Below are positions 1-6,062 of a DNA stretch of 64,000 nucleotides, one piece after another. The stretch lies in assembly GCA_937891975.1 (NCBI GenBank), contig CALAUA010000022.1:1-64000 (forward strand), in the 5' to 3' direction. Made by a program: the position numbers and the translations under genes. Each line of letters starts with the position of its first letter. The stretch's first letter is position 1. Source of the stretch: an uncultured Bacteroidales bacterium. GTDB lineage: Bacteria; Bacteroidota; Bacteroidia; Bacteroidales; Paludibacteraceae. A model generated the notes under the pieces. The model was not told the DNA's origin. It worked only from the letters and a program-made list of their open reading frames with translations, and ran no database searches.

Positions 1-762
1 ATCGGTATCGGTTTGCAAGCATTCTGTATCCCAGGTTCTGTAGCTGATGACCGCCTTGTAGGTATTGGTCACGGTAACTTGGCTGCACGTCTGCTCCGCG
101 AGGAGACCGAGTGCTTCGCTTTCTTGGCAGGTCACGAGTCTTTCGCTGCTGCTGAGGGTGCTATCAAGATTGCAGAGATGGCTAACAAAGTTCGCCAAAA
201 ACCACTTCGCATTATCCTCAACGGTCTTGGCAAAGACGCTGCTATGATCATCAGCCGTATCAACGGTTTCACCTACGTACAAACAGAGTTCGACTACGCT
301 ACTGGCGAGTTGAAGGTAGTTCGTCAAAAACCTTATAGCAACGGTCCACGTGCTAAGGTGAACTGCTATGGTGCTGACGATGTACGCGAAGGTGTGGCTA
401 TCATGTGGCACGAGAACGTAGATGTTTCTATCACAGGTAACTCTACCAACCCAACTCGTTTCCAACACCCAGTAGCTGGTACCTATAAGAAAGAGCGCGT
501 GTTGAAGGGCAAACCATACTTCTCTGTAGCATCTGGTGGTGGTACAGGTCGTACCTTGCACCCAGATAACATGGCTGCAGGTCCTGCTTCTTACGGTATG
601 ACCGATACATTGGGTCGTATGCACTCAGATGCTCAATTTGCTGGTTCTTCTTCAGTACCTGCACACGTGGAGATGATGGGCTTCCTCGGTATTGGTAACA
701 ACCCAATGGTAGGTTGCACCGTAGCTTGCGCTGTAAACGTAGCGTTGGCATTGAGCAAGTAA
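1..762 (+). CDS. GGGtGRT family protein, 5'-truncated by window edge
   Basis: The reading frame is open from base 1 and has no convincing start codon, so the N-terminus lies outside the window. About 253 residues are visible. The family-defining motif SGGGTGRT lies at roughly bases 530-552, followed by a conserved Gly/Met-rich C-terminal part. The family (Pfam GGGtGRT) is widespread in anaerobes, but its biochemical role is not established, and I do not assign one. Codon use is strongly biased (GGT, GCT, AAC, CGT) like the nqr genes and the ROK kinase here, which suggests high expression. A strong intrinsic terminator follows 22 bp after the stop. The family call is firm and the function is unknown. 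Confidence 0.88.
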   Translation: MGIGLQAFCIPGSVADDRLVGIGHGNLAARLLREETECFAFLAGHESFAAAEGAIKIAEMANKVRQKPLRIILNGLGKDAAMIISRINGFTYVQTEFDYATGELKVVRQKPYSNGPRAKVNCYGADDVREGVAIMWHENVDVSITGNSTNPTRFQHPVAGTYKKERVLKGKPYFSVASGGGTGRTLHPDNMAAGPASYGMTDTLGRMHSDAQFAGSSSVPAHVEMMGFLGIGNNPMVGCTVACAVNVALALSK

Positions 763-784
763 TTGCTTGATACTGATATAAGAA

Positions 785-815
785 AAAGAATCGCTCAATT
801 GGGCGATTCTTTTTT
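785..815 (+). terminator. Intrinsic terminator after GGGtGRT gene
   Basis: AAAGAATCGCTC (785-796) pairs with GGGCGATTCTTT (801-812) around an AATT loop, and a T run follows. It lies 22 bp after the stop codon of the plus-strand gene. Confidence 0.9.
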
Positions 816-832
816 ATTGCGTAAGATTAGAT

Positions 833-1471
833 TTAGTCACACAACGAGAATAAATCCGCTCTTGGATTAACCAACATCACGGGCACGGGGCTATGGCGGA
901 TGACATATTGCTCAGGTGGACCAAACAACCAATCATCCAAACCATATTCGCGGCTCGCAGTGAGAAGAATGAGACCCCACCTAGCCTCCCCTTCAAGGGG
1001 AGGGATGGTGTGGAGTTCTTTGTGGATATGGAAACTATCGCCTTTGGCGACACGCTCTTCGTAGGTAATAGTCTCGCCTGTGCGTTCTGCAATGGTTTGG
1101 ATATGCGTGATGATGCGTTGAGTGTTCCGTTTGGCCTTGCTGCCGTAGTCGTTCGCGCGTAGTAATATAAGGTGTGCCCCCGTCTTACGAGCCAAATAGG
1201 TACAAATCTCTGCTTTATATACCTCCTCTTCGAGCATGGTCACAGGAACGAGGATTGAAGAACCAGGAGCCAAGAACCAGGAGTCAAGACTATTTTGATT
1301 CGTTTGATCAGTCGTAGGTGATATGTCTTTGCTCTTTGTTCTTTGTTCCTTAATCACAAGATACGGACGACGCTCTTCACGGCAAGCGTCCAGCACACGC
1401 TGTACGCCGCGGCGTGAACCATCGCAATGCTCCACGCGTATATCATCCGTATGTAATATATCAAAATTCAT
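833..1471 (-). CDS. UspA-like universal stress family protein with repeat-derived inserts
   Basis: This 212-residue protein has the alpha/beta fold signature of the UspA superfamily. A first strand SILVPVTML (near residue 72) leads into a helix and the strand HLILLRA, and the C-terminal end GLILLTASREYG plus PVPVMLVNP matches the last strands. The usual nucleotide-binding GxxG(9x)GS motif is not obvious, so this may be a non-ATP-binding type. Two stretches look foreign: residues about 43-71, encoded by pyrimidine-rich repeats (1254-1350), and residues about 154-165, encoded around the palindrome at 985-1003. Both keep the frame. The gene lies downstream of engB on the same strand, separated by a repeat. 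Family call likely, cellular role unknown. Confidence 0.7.
   Translation of the reverse strand: MNFDILHTDDIRVEHCDGSRRGVQRVLDACREERRPYLVIKEQRTKSKDISPTTDQTNQNSLDSWFLAPGSSILVPVTMLEEEVYKAEICTYLARKTGAHLILLRANDYGSKAKRNTQRIITHIQTIAERTGETITYEERVAKGDSFHIHKELHTIPPLEGEARWGLILLTASREYGLDDWLFGPPEQYVIRHSPVPVMLVNPRADLFSLCD
985..1003. repeat. Palindromic repeat CCTCCCCTTCAAGGGGAGG inside the Usp gene
   Basis: A perfect 9+1+9 bp palindrome flanked by a CCCCACCTAG-type sequence. It is translated in frame as part of a PPLEGEARWG segment between the KELH helix and the GLILL strand of the UspA-like protein. From memory, this palindrome occurs dispersed in Bacteroidota genomes; I could not check that here. Confidence 0.75.
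1254..1350. repeat. Purine/pyrimidine GAACCAGGAGCCAAGAACCAG-type repeat inside the Usp gene
   Basis: Imperfect iterations of GAACCAGGAGCCAAG (1257-1288) and of CTTTGCTCTTTGTTC (1326-1350) are read through in frame by the Usp gene. The same word family recurs at 2206-2239, at the end of the CstA-like gene, and at 4381-4405. Confidence 0.6.
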
Positions 1472-1475
1472 TCAA

Positions 1476-1537
1476 TATCTAACAGCGAAGCGATCTAACA
1501 ACAAAGTGGTCTAGCGTCTAACAGCGCAGCGGTCTAA
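1476..1537. repeat. TCTAACAGCGCAGCGGTCTAA-type intergenic repeat
   Basis: Two and a half copies of a unit TCTAACAGCG(A/C)AGCG(A/G)TCTAA fill the gap between engB and the UspA-like gene. It resembles the TAAAC/AGCG repeats at 4511, 52576 and 54861. Confidence 0.65.
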
Positions 1538-2151
1538 TTACGATTGGTCAAATCGCGATTAATGCCTTCGATATAGGCAATTAGCTCGGATTCACCGATA
1601 CTTTTCTCGGCAGAAGTGACAAAGATAGGTGGCAATTCTGCCCAAGTCTCCAGCAACTTCTGTTTATAATTGTCCACATTGATAGCCAACTTGCTTTTGC
1701 TGAGTTTATCGGCTTTGGTGAAGACAATAGCAAATGGAATCTCGTTCTCGCCAAGCCACTCCATAAACTCAAGGTCAATCTGCTGTGGTTCGTGGCGGCA
1801 GTCCACCAGCACAAACAAACTAACCAATGCTTGACGCAAAAGGCAATAACGCTCAATCATCGTCTTGAGTTTGGCGCGTTGCTTCTTACCTGCTTGTGCA
1901 AAACCATAGCCGGGAAGATCCACCAAGTGCCAATGCTGATCGGTGCCTGCATTGATCAGGAAATGGTTGATGAGCAAGGTCTTACCCGGTTTCTGACTAG
2001 TCTTCGCCAGTTTAGGGTTATGCGTAAGCATATTGATAAGTGAGGACTTACCTACATTGCTTCGACCAATGAAAGCATATTCAGGAATAGTCGTCTGAGG
2101 ACATTGCATCACATCAGGACTAGAGATTACAAAAGAAGCAGATTGTATCAT
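1534..2151 (-). CDS. engB: Ribosome biogenesis GTPase EngB (YsxC/YihA)
   Basis: A 205-residue TRAFAC-class GTPase. The G1 P-loop GRSNVGKS is at residues 29-36, G3 is DLPGYGFAQ and G4 is TKADK. The family assists late assembly of the large ribosomal subunit. I start it at the ATG at 2151 (MIQSASFVIS), which gives the normal family length. The frame stays open upstream to 2304, but those 51 codons overlap the 3' end of the CstA-like gene and are read from the 9-bp and purine-rich repeats. The gene follows the transporter gene on the same strand with a 50-bp gap made of a 9-bp tandem repeat. Confidence 0.95.
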   Translation of the reverse strand: MIQSASFVISSPDVMQCPQTTIPEYAFIGRSNVGKSSLINMLTHNPKLAKTSQKPGKTLLINHFLINAGTDQHWHLVDLPGYGFAQAGKKQRAKLKTMIERYCLLRQALVSLFVLVDCRHEPQQIDLEFMEWLGENEIPFAIVFTKADKLSKSKLAINVDNYKQKLLETWAELPPIFVTSAEKSIGESELIAYIEGINRDLTNRN

Positions 2152-2162
2152 ATTGTTAGAAG

Positions 2163-2198
2163 TTCTAAGAGTTTTAAAAGTTTTAAGGGCTTTCAAGG
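2163..2198. repeat. 9-bp tandem repeat (4 units) upstream of engB
   Basis: Four consecutive degenerate 9-mers, TTCTAAGAG, TTTTAAAAG, TTTTAAGGG and CTTTCAAGG, lie between the CstA-like stop and the engB start. Confidence 0.7.
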
Positions 2199-2201
2199 TA
2201 T

Positions 2202-3719
2202 TTAATCTTGGCTCTTTGTTCCTTGTTCCAGGCTCCTTGTCCAATAGGCAAACCCACCAAGCAATGCCACCGTAGTGACACCTGCCACCAAGTATGCCAC
2301 CCAACTCAGCCCAATCTTTGCGAAGTGGAAGCCTTCGGGTGCAATAAAGATATAACTGACACTTACCATCGTCATAAACAACGCTGGAATCAGCGAAATT
2401 AGGTATGCGTATGGGTATTTATTCGTTGTGCGCGAGTTCTTGTAGAGGAACACCGTTCCTGCCCATAGTGTGAAGACCGCCAATGTCTGGTTCGTCCATG
2501 CAAAATAGCGCCAAACGACGTTGAAATCGACGAAAACCATACCAAATACGCACAAGAATAGCGGAATAGCAATCATCAATCGGTTGCGGATAGGGCGTTG
2601 GCTCAAGTGCATAAAGTCTGCCACAATCAGTCGAGCCGAACGCAATGCCGTATCGCCCGAAGTGATAGGCGCAGCAATCACGCCAATAATCGCCAACACT
2701 CCGCCTACTGCGCCAAGCCACGAACGAGAAACTTTGTCCACTACCAAAGCAGCGATATTCTCTCCTGGATGTGCTGCGGCGAAGGCCTGCAGCCCGTCTA
2801 TTCCGTACAAACCTGCCTCTGGGTCAGCGAACATCGTGCCTGCTGCGGCTGCCCAAATCAAGGCCAAGATTCCCTCTGCTACCATGGCGCCGTAGAATAT
2901 CCAACGCCCTTGACGTTCGTTGGTCACGCAGCGTGCCATCAGCGGCGATTGTGTGCCATGAAATCCCGAAATAGCACCACAGGCAATACTGACAAACATC
3001 ATCGGAAAAAGAGGCAAACCATTGGTCTGACGGTTGTGCAAACCATCGGTCAATTCGGGCATTTCTGTACCAAACTGGCTAAGCATCACCACCATGATAC
3101 CAATACCCATAAACAGCAATACACCACCGAAAATAGGATAGAAACGACCGATGAGTTTATCTACAGGTAACACCGTAGCCAATGTATAATAACCAAAGAT
3201 AATCAATACCCATACAATAGGAATCAAATGCCCTTGGAAAGTCATCGTGCCCAAACTAGCCAATCCCTGCAACAAGGTAGCAGGACCCGAAAGAAAAGTC
3301 GTAGTCAGCAGTACGAGCAACACGATAGAGAGCAGTCGCATAAAAATCTGCACGCCCTTGCCCAGTTCCGTGCCCACTACTTCAGGTAGCGATGCGCCGC
3401 CCTTGCGAAGTGAAATCATACCGCTGAGGTAGTCATGTACACCGCCTGCGAAGATCGTACCCAGCACAATCCACAGGAATGCCGAAGGCCCATAGAATAT
3501 ACCCATGATGGCTCCGAAGATTGGACCCAATCCTGCGATATTGAGGAATTGTACAAGGAAGATTCTCCACGGTTTCATCGGAACAAAGTCCACACCATCT
3601 GCCTTGGTGACGGCAGGCGTCTGTGCCTTTTCGTCAATACCAAACACACGCTCCACGAATGTTCCGTAGAGAACGAATCCAACCACTAGGGCTATAAGTG
3701 AGATGATAAATGTGATCAT
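2202..3719 (-). CDS. CstA-family carbon starvation/peptide transporter
   Basis: A 505-residue, very hydrophobic protein with many predicted membrane segments. Conserved CstA features include WRIFLVQFLNIAGLGPIFGAI near residue 50, the loop GGVHDYLSGM near residue 92, SGFHGTQSPLMARC near residue 250 and the GDTALRSARL motif near residue 355. CstA proteins take up peptides or pyruvate in starved cells, and the substrate here is not resolved. It is shorter than Escherichia coli CstA (about 700), as expected for the compact type. The last nine codons after the final membrane helix come from a GAACCAAGAGCC-type repeat (2206-2239), so the natural C-terminus seems to have been replaced or extended. 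Confidence 0.9.
   Translation of the reverse strand: MITFIISLIALVVGFVLYGTFVERVFGIDEKAQTPAVTKADGVDFVPMKPWRIFLVQFLNIAGLGPIFGAIMGIFYGPSAFLWIVLGTIFAGGVHDYLSGMISLRKGGASLPEVVGTELGKGVQIFMRLLSIVLLVLLTTTFLSGPATLLQGLASLGTMTFQGHLIPIVWVLIIFGYYTLATVLPVDKLIGRFYPIFGGVLLFMGIGIMVVMLSQFGTEMPELTDGLHNRQTNGLPLFPMMFVSIACGAISGFHGTQSPLMARCVTNERQGRWIFYGAMVAEGILALIWAAAAGTMFADPEAGLYGIDGLQAFAAAHPGENIAALVVDKVSRSWLGAVGGVLAIIGVIAAPITSGDTALRSARLIVADFMHLSQRPIRNRLMIAIPLFLCVFGMVFVDFNVVWRYFAWTNQTLAVFTLWAGTVFLYKNSRTTNKYPYAYLISLIPALFMTMVSVSYIFIAPEGFHFAKIGLSWVAYLVAGVTTVALLGGFAYWTRSLEQGTKSQD
2206..2239. repeat. TTGGCTCTTTGTTCC-type repeat at the end of the CstA-like gene
   Basis: TCTTGGCTCTTTGTTCC followed by TTGTTCCAGGCTCCTTG. 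It is the same word family as 1254-1350 and 4381-4405 and supplies the C-terminal codons and stop of the transporter gene. Confidence 0.6.
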
Positions 3720-3789
3720 AATTCTTAATTCAAAATTCTTAATTGCCAGTTACTTCCCCTTTACTTGCCTCTTACTTGCCACCTATCTG

Positions 3790-3844
3790 CATAGGAACTT
3801 CATAGGAACCTCATAGGAACTTCATAGAAACTTCATAGAAACTT
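3790..3844. repeat. 11-bp tandem repeat, 5 units
   Basis: Five head-to-tail units of CATAGGAACTT (two exact; the others CATAGGAACCT and CATAGAAACTT twice). They lie in the 250-bp gene-free stretch upstream of the CstA-like gene. The rest of that gap (3720-3969) shows no gene. Confidence 0.9.
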
Positions 3845-3969
3845 CGCCGTATAACAACCGACACTTCGCCATACCTTCTTCGAAAAATCGACCTCCTTTG
3901 AGCGCGGCAGGGTGTTGATTGCCGCGCAATGTTGTTGATATGATGTTGTCTATGTTGTTGGTTTAAATA

Positions 3970-4335
3970 TTATTCTTGTTGTTTTCTACTCAACTCCCTT
4001 CTCACATAATCCCACAATCTTTCGGGCACTGCTGGTTTGCCATTCGCTTGTGGCATGCGTTGATGTTTGCTGGCTTCTCGTTTAGCAGCAAGATGTTTAG
4101 CCGTCCATTCTGCTTTTTGTGCTGGATCACGCATGATAGCCGATGCCTCTTTGCATAAGGATGAAAACGCCTTCACAGCGGGGCGTTCTGCCATTTCTTC
4201 TTTCTGTTTTTTGGTGTATTGTGGTTTCCTGCAATACGCAGCGTACCCTGTCCGACCTGGGATTGGGCGCAACCAATGTTCCTTATCAATACTCCCACCG
4301 ATGCTTTCTAAAAACGATGCTACATGTACAATCAT
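3970..4335 (-). CDS. Small basic protein of unknown function
   Basis: A 121-residue, Lys/Arg- and Glu-rich soluble protein without signal peptide or membrane segment. I do not recognise it with certainty. It begins MIVHVASFLESIGGSIDKE and contains a charged helical middle (KKQKEEMAERPAVKAF) and a basic C-terminus. It has its own convincing promoter (4415-4446), which supports it being expressed. It lies between the CstA-like gene and the secreted FISUMP-like gene and shows no partner gene. Confidence 0.6.
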   Translation of the reverse strand: MIVHVASFLESIGGSIDKEHWLRPIPGRTGYAAYCRKPQYTKKQKEEMAERPAVKAFSSLCKEASAIMRDPAQKAEWTAKHLAAKREASKHQRMPQANGKPAVPERLWDYVRRELSRKQQE

Positions 4336-4380
4336 AGTTAATTAAATTTAAGTATGTCACAAATTCTAATCTATCTTGAT

Positions 4381-4405
4381 TCTTGGCTCTTTGTTCTTGG
4401 CTCCA
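4381..4405. repeat. TTCTTGGCTCTTTGTTCTTG-type repeat in the 5' leader
   Basis: TTCTTGGCTC repeated with TTTGTTCTTGGCTCC, in the leader of the minus-strand gene ending at 3970. Same family as 1254-1350 and 2206-2239. Confidence 0.6.
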
Positions 4406-4414
4406 ATATGCTGC

Positions 4415-4446
4415 AAAGGTACAAATTTTTTCTCACATTTCCAAAT
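4415..4446 (-). promoter_or_regulatory. Bacteroidota-type promoter for the 3970-4335 gene
   Basis: On the minus strand, TTTG (complement of 4443-4446) and TACCTTTG (complement of 4415-4422) are separated by 20 bp. The start codon is about 75 bp downstream. Confidence 0.8.
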
Positions 4447-4510
4447 TTTCCAGCACTTTTTTCTTTGTTTATTATTCCCGAATCATATTTGGCTATCCTC
4501 GCCTCTCAAC

Positions 4511-4546
4511 CCTAAACACTAGCGGCTTTGCCGCGTCCTCTAAACT
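4511..4546. repeat. TAAAC / GCGGC-hairpin / GCGTCCTCTAAAC repeat
   Basis: CTAAACACTA, then GCGGCTTTGCCGC (hairpin, 4522-4534), then GCGTCCTCTAAAC (4533-4545). The last 13-mer recurs exactly at 54897 and inside aroQ at 62013. Confidence 0.8.
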
Positions 4547-4573
4547 GAAAAATGCACGCAAGGTGCATTTTTC
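4547..4573. terminator. Bidirectional hairpin terminator
   Basis: GAAAAATGCAC (4547-4557) pairs with GTGCATTTTTC (4563-4573). A/T runs on both sides would act in both directions. It abuts the -33 element of the next promoter. Confidence 0.75.
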
Positions 4574-4604
4574 TTGCATATTTCAAAAAAAAGTTGTACT
4601 TTTG
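4574..4604 (+). promoter_or_regulatory. Promoter for the small ORF and FISUMP-like gene
   Basis: TTGC (4574-4577) and TACTTTTG (4597-4604), spacer 19 bp. The start codon of the small ORF is 18 bp after the -7 box. Confidence 0.8.
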
Positions 4605-4621
4605 TAGACGATTGTAAATCA

Positions 4622-4750
4622 ATGAGAGATGCGCACGATAGCAAACAATTATCCCTCAAGCAGTTCGCCTATCTTTGCGAAAAGATGGTGGAGGTTGAAG
4701 ACCAATTGAAGAAATGGAAACAATATAACTTTAAAACAACACAACAATGA
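4622..4750 (+). CDS. 42-residue ORF translationally coupled to the secreted protein
   Basis: ATG at 4622 lies just after the promoter. The 42-codon frame (MRDAHDSKQLSLKQF...) is charged and helical, with a Lys/Glu-rich middle and no signal peptide. Its stop overlaps the next start as ATGA (4747-4750), a typical coupling arrangement. I do not recognise the family. Position directly behind a strong promoter and the exact overlap make translation plausible. A role as a leader that sets expression of the next gene is an inference. Confidence 0.55.
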   Translation: MRDAHDSKQLSLKQFAYLCEKMVEVEDQLKKWKQYNFKTTQQ

Positions 4751-5250
4751 AAAAACTATTCTCTTTATGTTTGATTTGCCTTTTGGCAGTATCAGCAATG
4801 GCGCAAGATCAAAATGTAAATGTAGTGGTAATAGGTGGTGGATCGTCTTCTAGTTCAGGAGACTATGTAGATTTAGGCTTACCAAGTGGTACACTATGGA
4901 AACGACAGAATGAGTCTGGTTTTTATACTTATGAAGAGGCTATTAATCGTTTTGAAAATAAGTTGCCAGAAAGACATCATTTTGTTGAGTTGATAAATGA
5001 ATGTACTTGGATATGGATGGATGAATACGGCTATAAAGTAGTAGGTCCAAATGGTAATTCTATTACTTTCCCTGCTGCGGGCTACCGCTTTTGCAGTGAC
5101 GATTTGTACAACGTAGGTCCGTACGGCCGCTATTGGTCGTCCACTCCTAACGATTCGGTCTGCGCGTGGTACCTCTACTTCGATTCGGGTGAAGTCAATA
5201 TGGACTACGACTATCGCTGCTTCGGGCTATCCGTGCGTTTAGTCCAGTAA
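4747..5250 (+). CDS. Secreted FISUMP-like (Fib_succ_major-type) protein
   Basis: 167 residues. A Sec signal peptide with cleavage after AMA (about residue 19) is followed by a Ser/Gly linker and a domain with the hallmarks of the FISUMP/Fib_succ_major family: YVDLGLPSGTLW near residue 41, a GYRF segment, YWSSTP near residue 136 and a YLYFDSGEV...SVRLV end. The family is common in gut Bacteroidota and Fibrobacter as cell-surface or secreted modules of unknown function. This one is short and has only one module. Upstream coupling to a 42-codon ORF is noted there. No terminator follows at once; hairpins lie at 5314-5400. Confidence 0.8.
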   Translation: MKKLFSLCLICLLAVSAMAQDQNVNVVVIGGGSSSSSGDYVDLGLPSGTLWKRQNESGFYTYEEAINRFENKLPERHHFVELINECTWIWMDEYGYKVVGPNGNSITFPAAGYRFCSDDLYNVGPYGRYWSSTPNDSVCAWYLYFDSGEVNMDYDYRCFGLSVRLVQ

Positions 5251-5361
5251 TTTATAAATTTTGCAAAACGCATATACGTTCAGTAAAATTTGATGGCATA
5301 AAACATCCTCTGCTTTTGTCCTCGGCTTTGCCGTGACAAAATCAAATTGAGTAGCAACTGA

Positions 5362-5400
5362 AATTTCCTTTGTCTCCTTCGATAGGGGACAAAGGAAATT
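5362..5400. repeat. Long inverted repeat (16-bp stem)
   Basis: AATTTCCTTTGTCTCC (5362-5377) pairs with GGGGACAAAGGAAATT (5385-5400), with one G-T pair. No T run follows, so it is not a standard terminator. Confidence 0.8.
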
Positions 5401-5462
5401 CGTATAAAGAAGTCTCTACGCTGCGGATAAATTAATCTGAGTCGGAAAATAGTCAGATGTAA

Positions 5463-5495
5463 ATAAAAAAAGATTGGCTACTTAGTAACCAATCT
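5463..5495 (-). terminator. Minus-strand terminator after the tRNA remnant
   Basis: AGATTGG (5471-5477) pairs with CCAATCT (5489-5495), with inner TAC/GTA pairing. On the minus strand a run of Ts follows (A run 5465-5471 on the plus strand). Confidence 0.8.
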
Positions 5496-5496
5496 C

Positions 5497-5515
5497 TTGT
5501 GGGCGTTGACGGATT
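5497..5515 (-). pseudogene. Duplicated 3' end of tRNA-Val (19 bp)
   Basis: TTGTGGGCGTTGACGGATT is identical to 5680-5698, which covers the acceptor and part of the T arm of the intact tRNA-Val. Homology stops at 5516. Like the intact copy it is followed on the minus strand by its own terminator. It is either a relic of a second tRNA gene or an attachment-site scar. Confidence 0.75.
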
Positions 5516-5643
5516 GGTCTCGCTTCGCTCCCAATACCTATACCCTTCGGGGGATTAAAGCACAAACATACTGAAAGGCTTGCAGCCTATCCTTTTTGTC
5601 GCTTACAACATCCAAATTAGTAAACTATTGTTGTTATAAGCAA

Positions 5644-5670
5644 CAAAAAAAGGACATCATTGATGTCCTT
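5644..5670 (-). terminator. Terminator of tRNA-Val
   Basis: GGACATCA (5652-5659) pairs with TGATGTCC (5661-5668). An A run at 5644-5651 becomes the T tract on the minus strand. Confidence 0.85.
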
Positions 5671-5682
5671 TTAGTTTGTTTG

Positions 5683-5757
5683 TGGGCGTTGACGGATTCG
5701 AACCGCCGACCCTCTGCTTGTAAGGCAGATGCTCTAAACCAGCTGAGCTAAACGCCC
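5683..5757 (-). tRNA. tRNA-Val (anticodon UAC)
   Basis: The 75-nt minus-strand sequence folds into a standard cloverleaf. The acceptor stem is GGGCGTT/AACGCCC, the D stem GCTC/GAGC, the anticodon stem TCTGC/GCAGA with loop CTTACAA (anticodon TAC), and the T arm contains GGTTCGAATCC. The 3' CCA is not encoded. It has its own promoter (5797-5828) and terminator (5644-5670). Confidence 0.97.
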
Positions 5758-5796
5758 TCAATTTTATTTGAGTTACTTCCTTTCCGAAAGCGAGTG

Positions 5797-5828
5797 CAAA
5801 GGTACAACAAAAAATGGACATGACCAAA
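5797..5828 (-). promoter_or_regulatory. Promoter of tRNA-Val
   Basis: On the minus strand, TTTG (complement of 5825-5828) and TACCTTTG (complement of 5797-5804) with a 20-bp spacer, about 40 bp before the tRNA 5' end. Confidence 0.85.
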
Positions 5829-6062
5829 TATTTTTGCAAAAAAATGCATTTTTTTTGAAAAAAAGTGTATTTTGGGGCAAAAATGAGGGCATGGGCTGCA
5901 TTTTGCGACCGTAACTTCGGGGGAATGTTGAAAAAATTCGTTCGAGCATAGCGAGGTAAGAATTTCCAACAGGCGGCGTCCGAAGGTACAATAGTGTCGC
6001 TAAATGCGAGGGTGTAGCCCGCATATGACCAAATATTTTGGCGAAAAAATGCAAAAAAAGTG
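5829..6062. other. AT-rich gene-free stretch downstream of the PAP2 gene
   Basis: No supported gene. It contains poly-A/T palindromes (around 5838-5858), words such as CGTTCGAGCATAGCGAGG typical of short dispersed repeats, and a 15-bp direct repeat ATGACCAAATATTTT at 5820-5834 and 6025-6039. The first copy overlaps the -33 element of the tRNA promoter. Confidence 0.6.

Larger units (their letters stand above)
5251..5682. other. Gene-free stretch with hairpins and a tRNA remnant
   Basis: No supported coding sequence. It holds a TTTTGTC/GACAAAA hairpin with an inner CGGCTTTGCCG (5314-5341), a long hairpin (5362-5400), two minus-strand terminators (5463-5495, 5644-5670) and a 19-bp copy of the tRNA-Val 3' end (5497-5515). 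Confidence 0.8.

Noticed and set aside
2152..2304. Upstream extension of engB to a start at 2304
   Set aside because: The 51 extra codons are read from repeats and overlap the 3' end of the CstA-like gene; the ATG at 2151 gives the normal family length.
5497..5757. An integrated element between the two tRNA-Val 3' ends
   Set aside because: Only 183 bp separate the copies and no integrase is present, so at most a scar is left.
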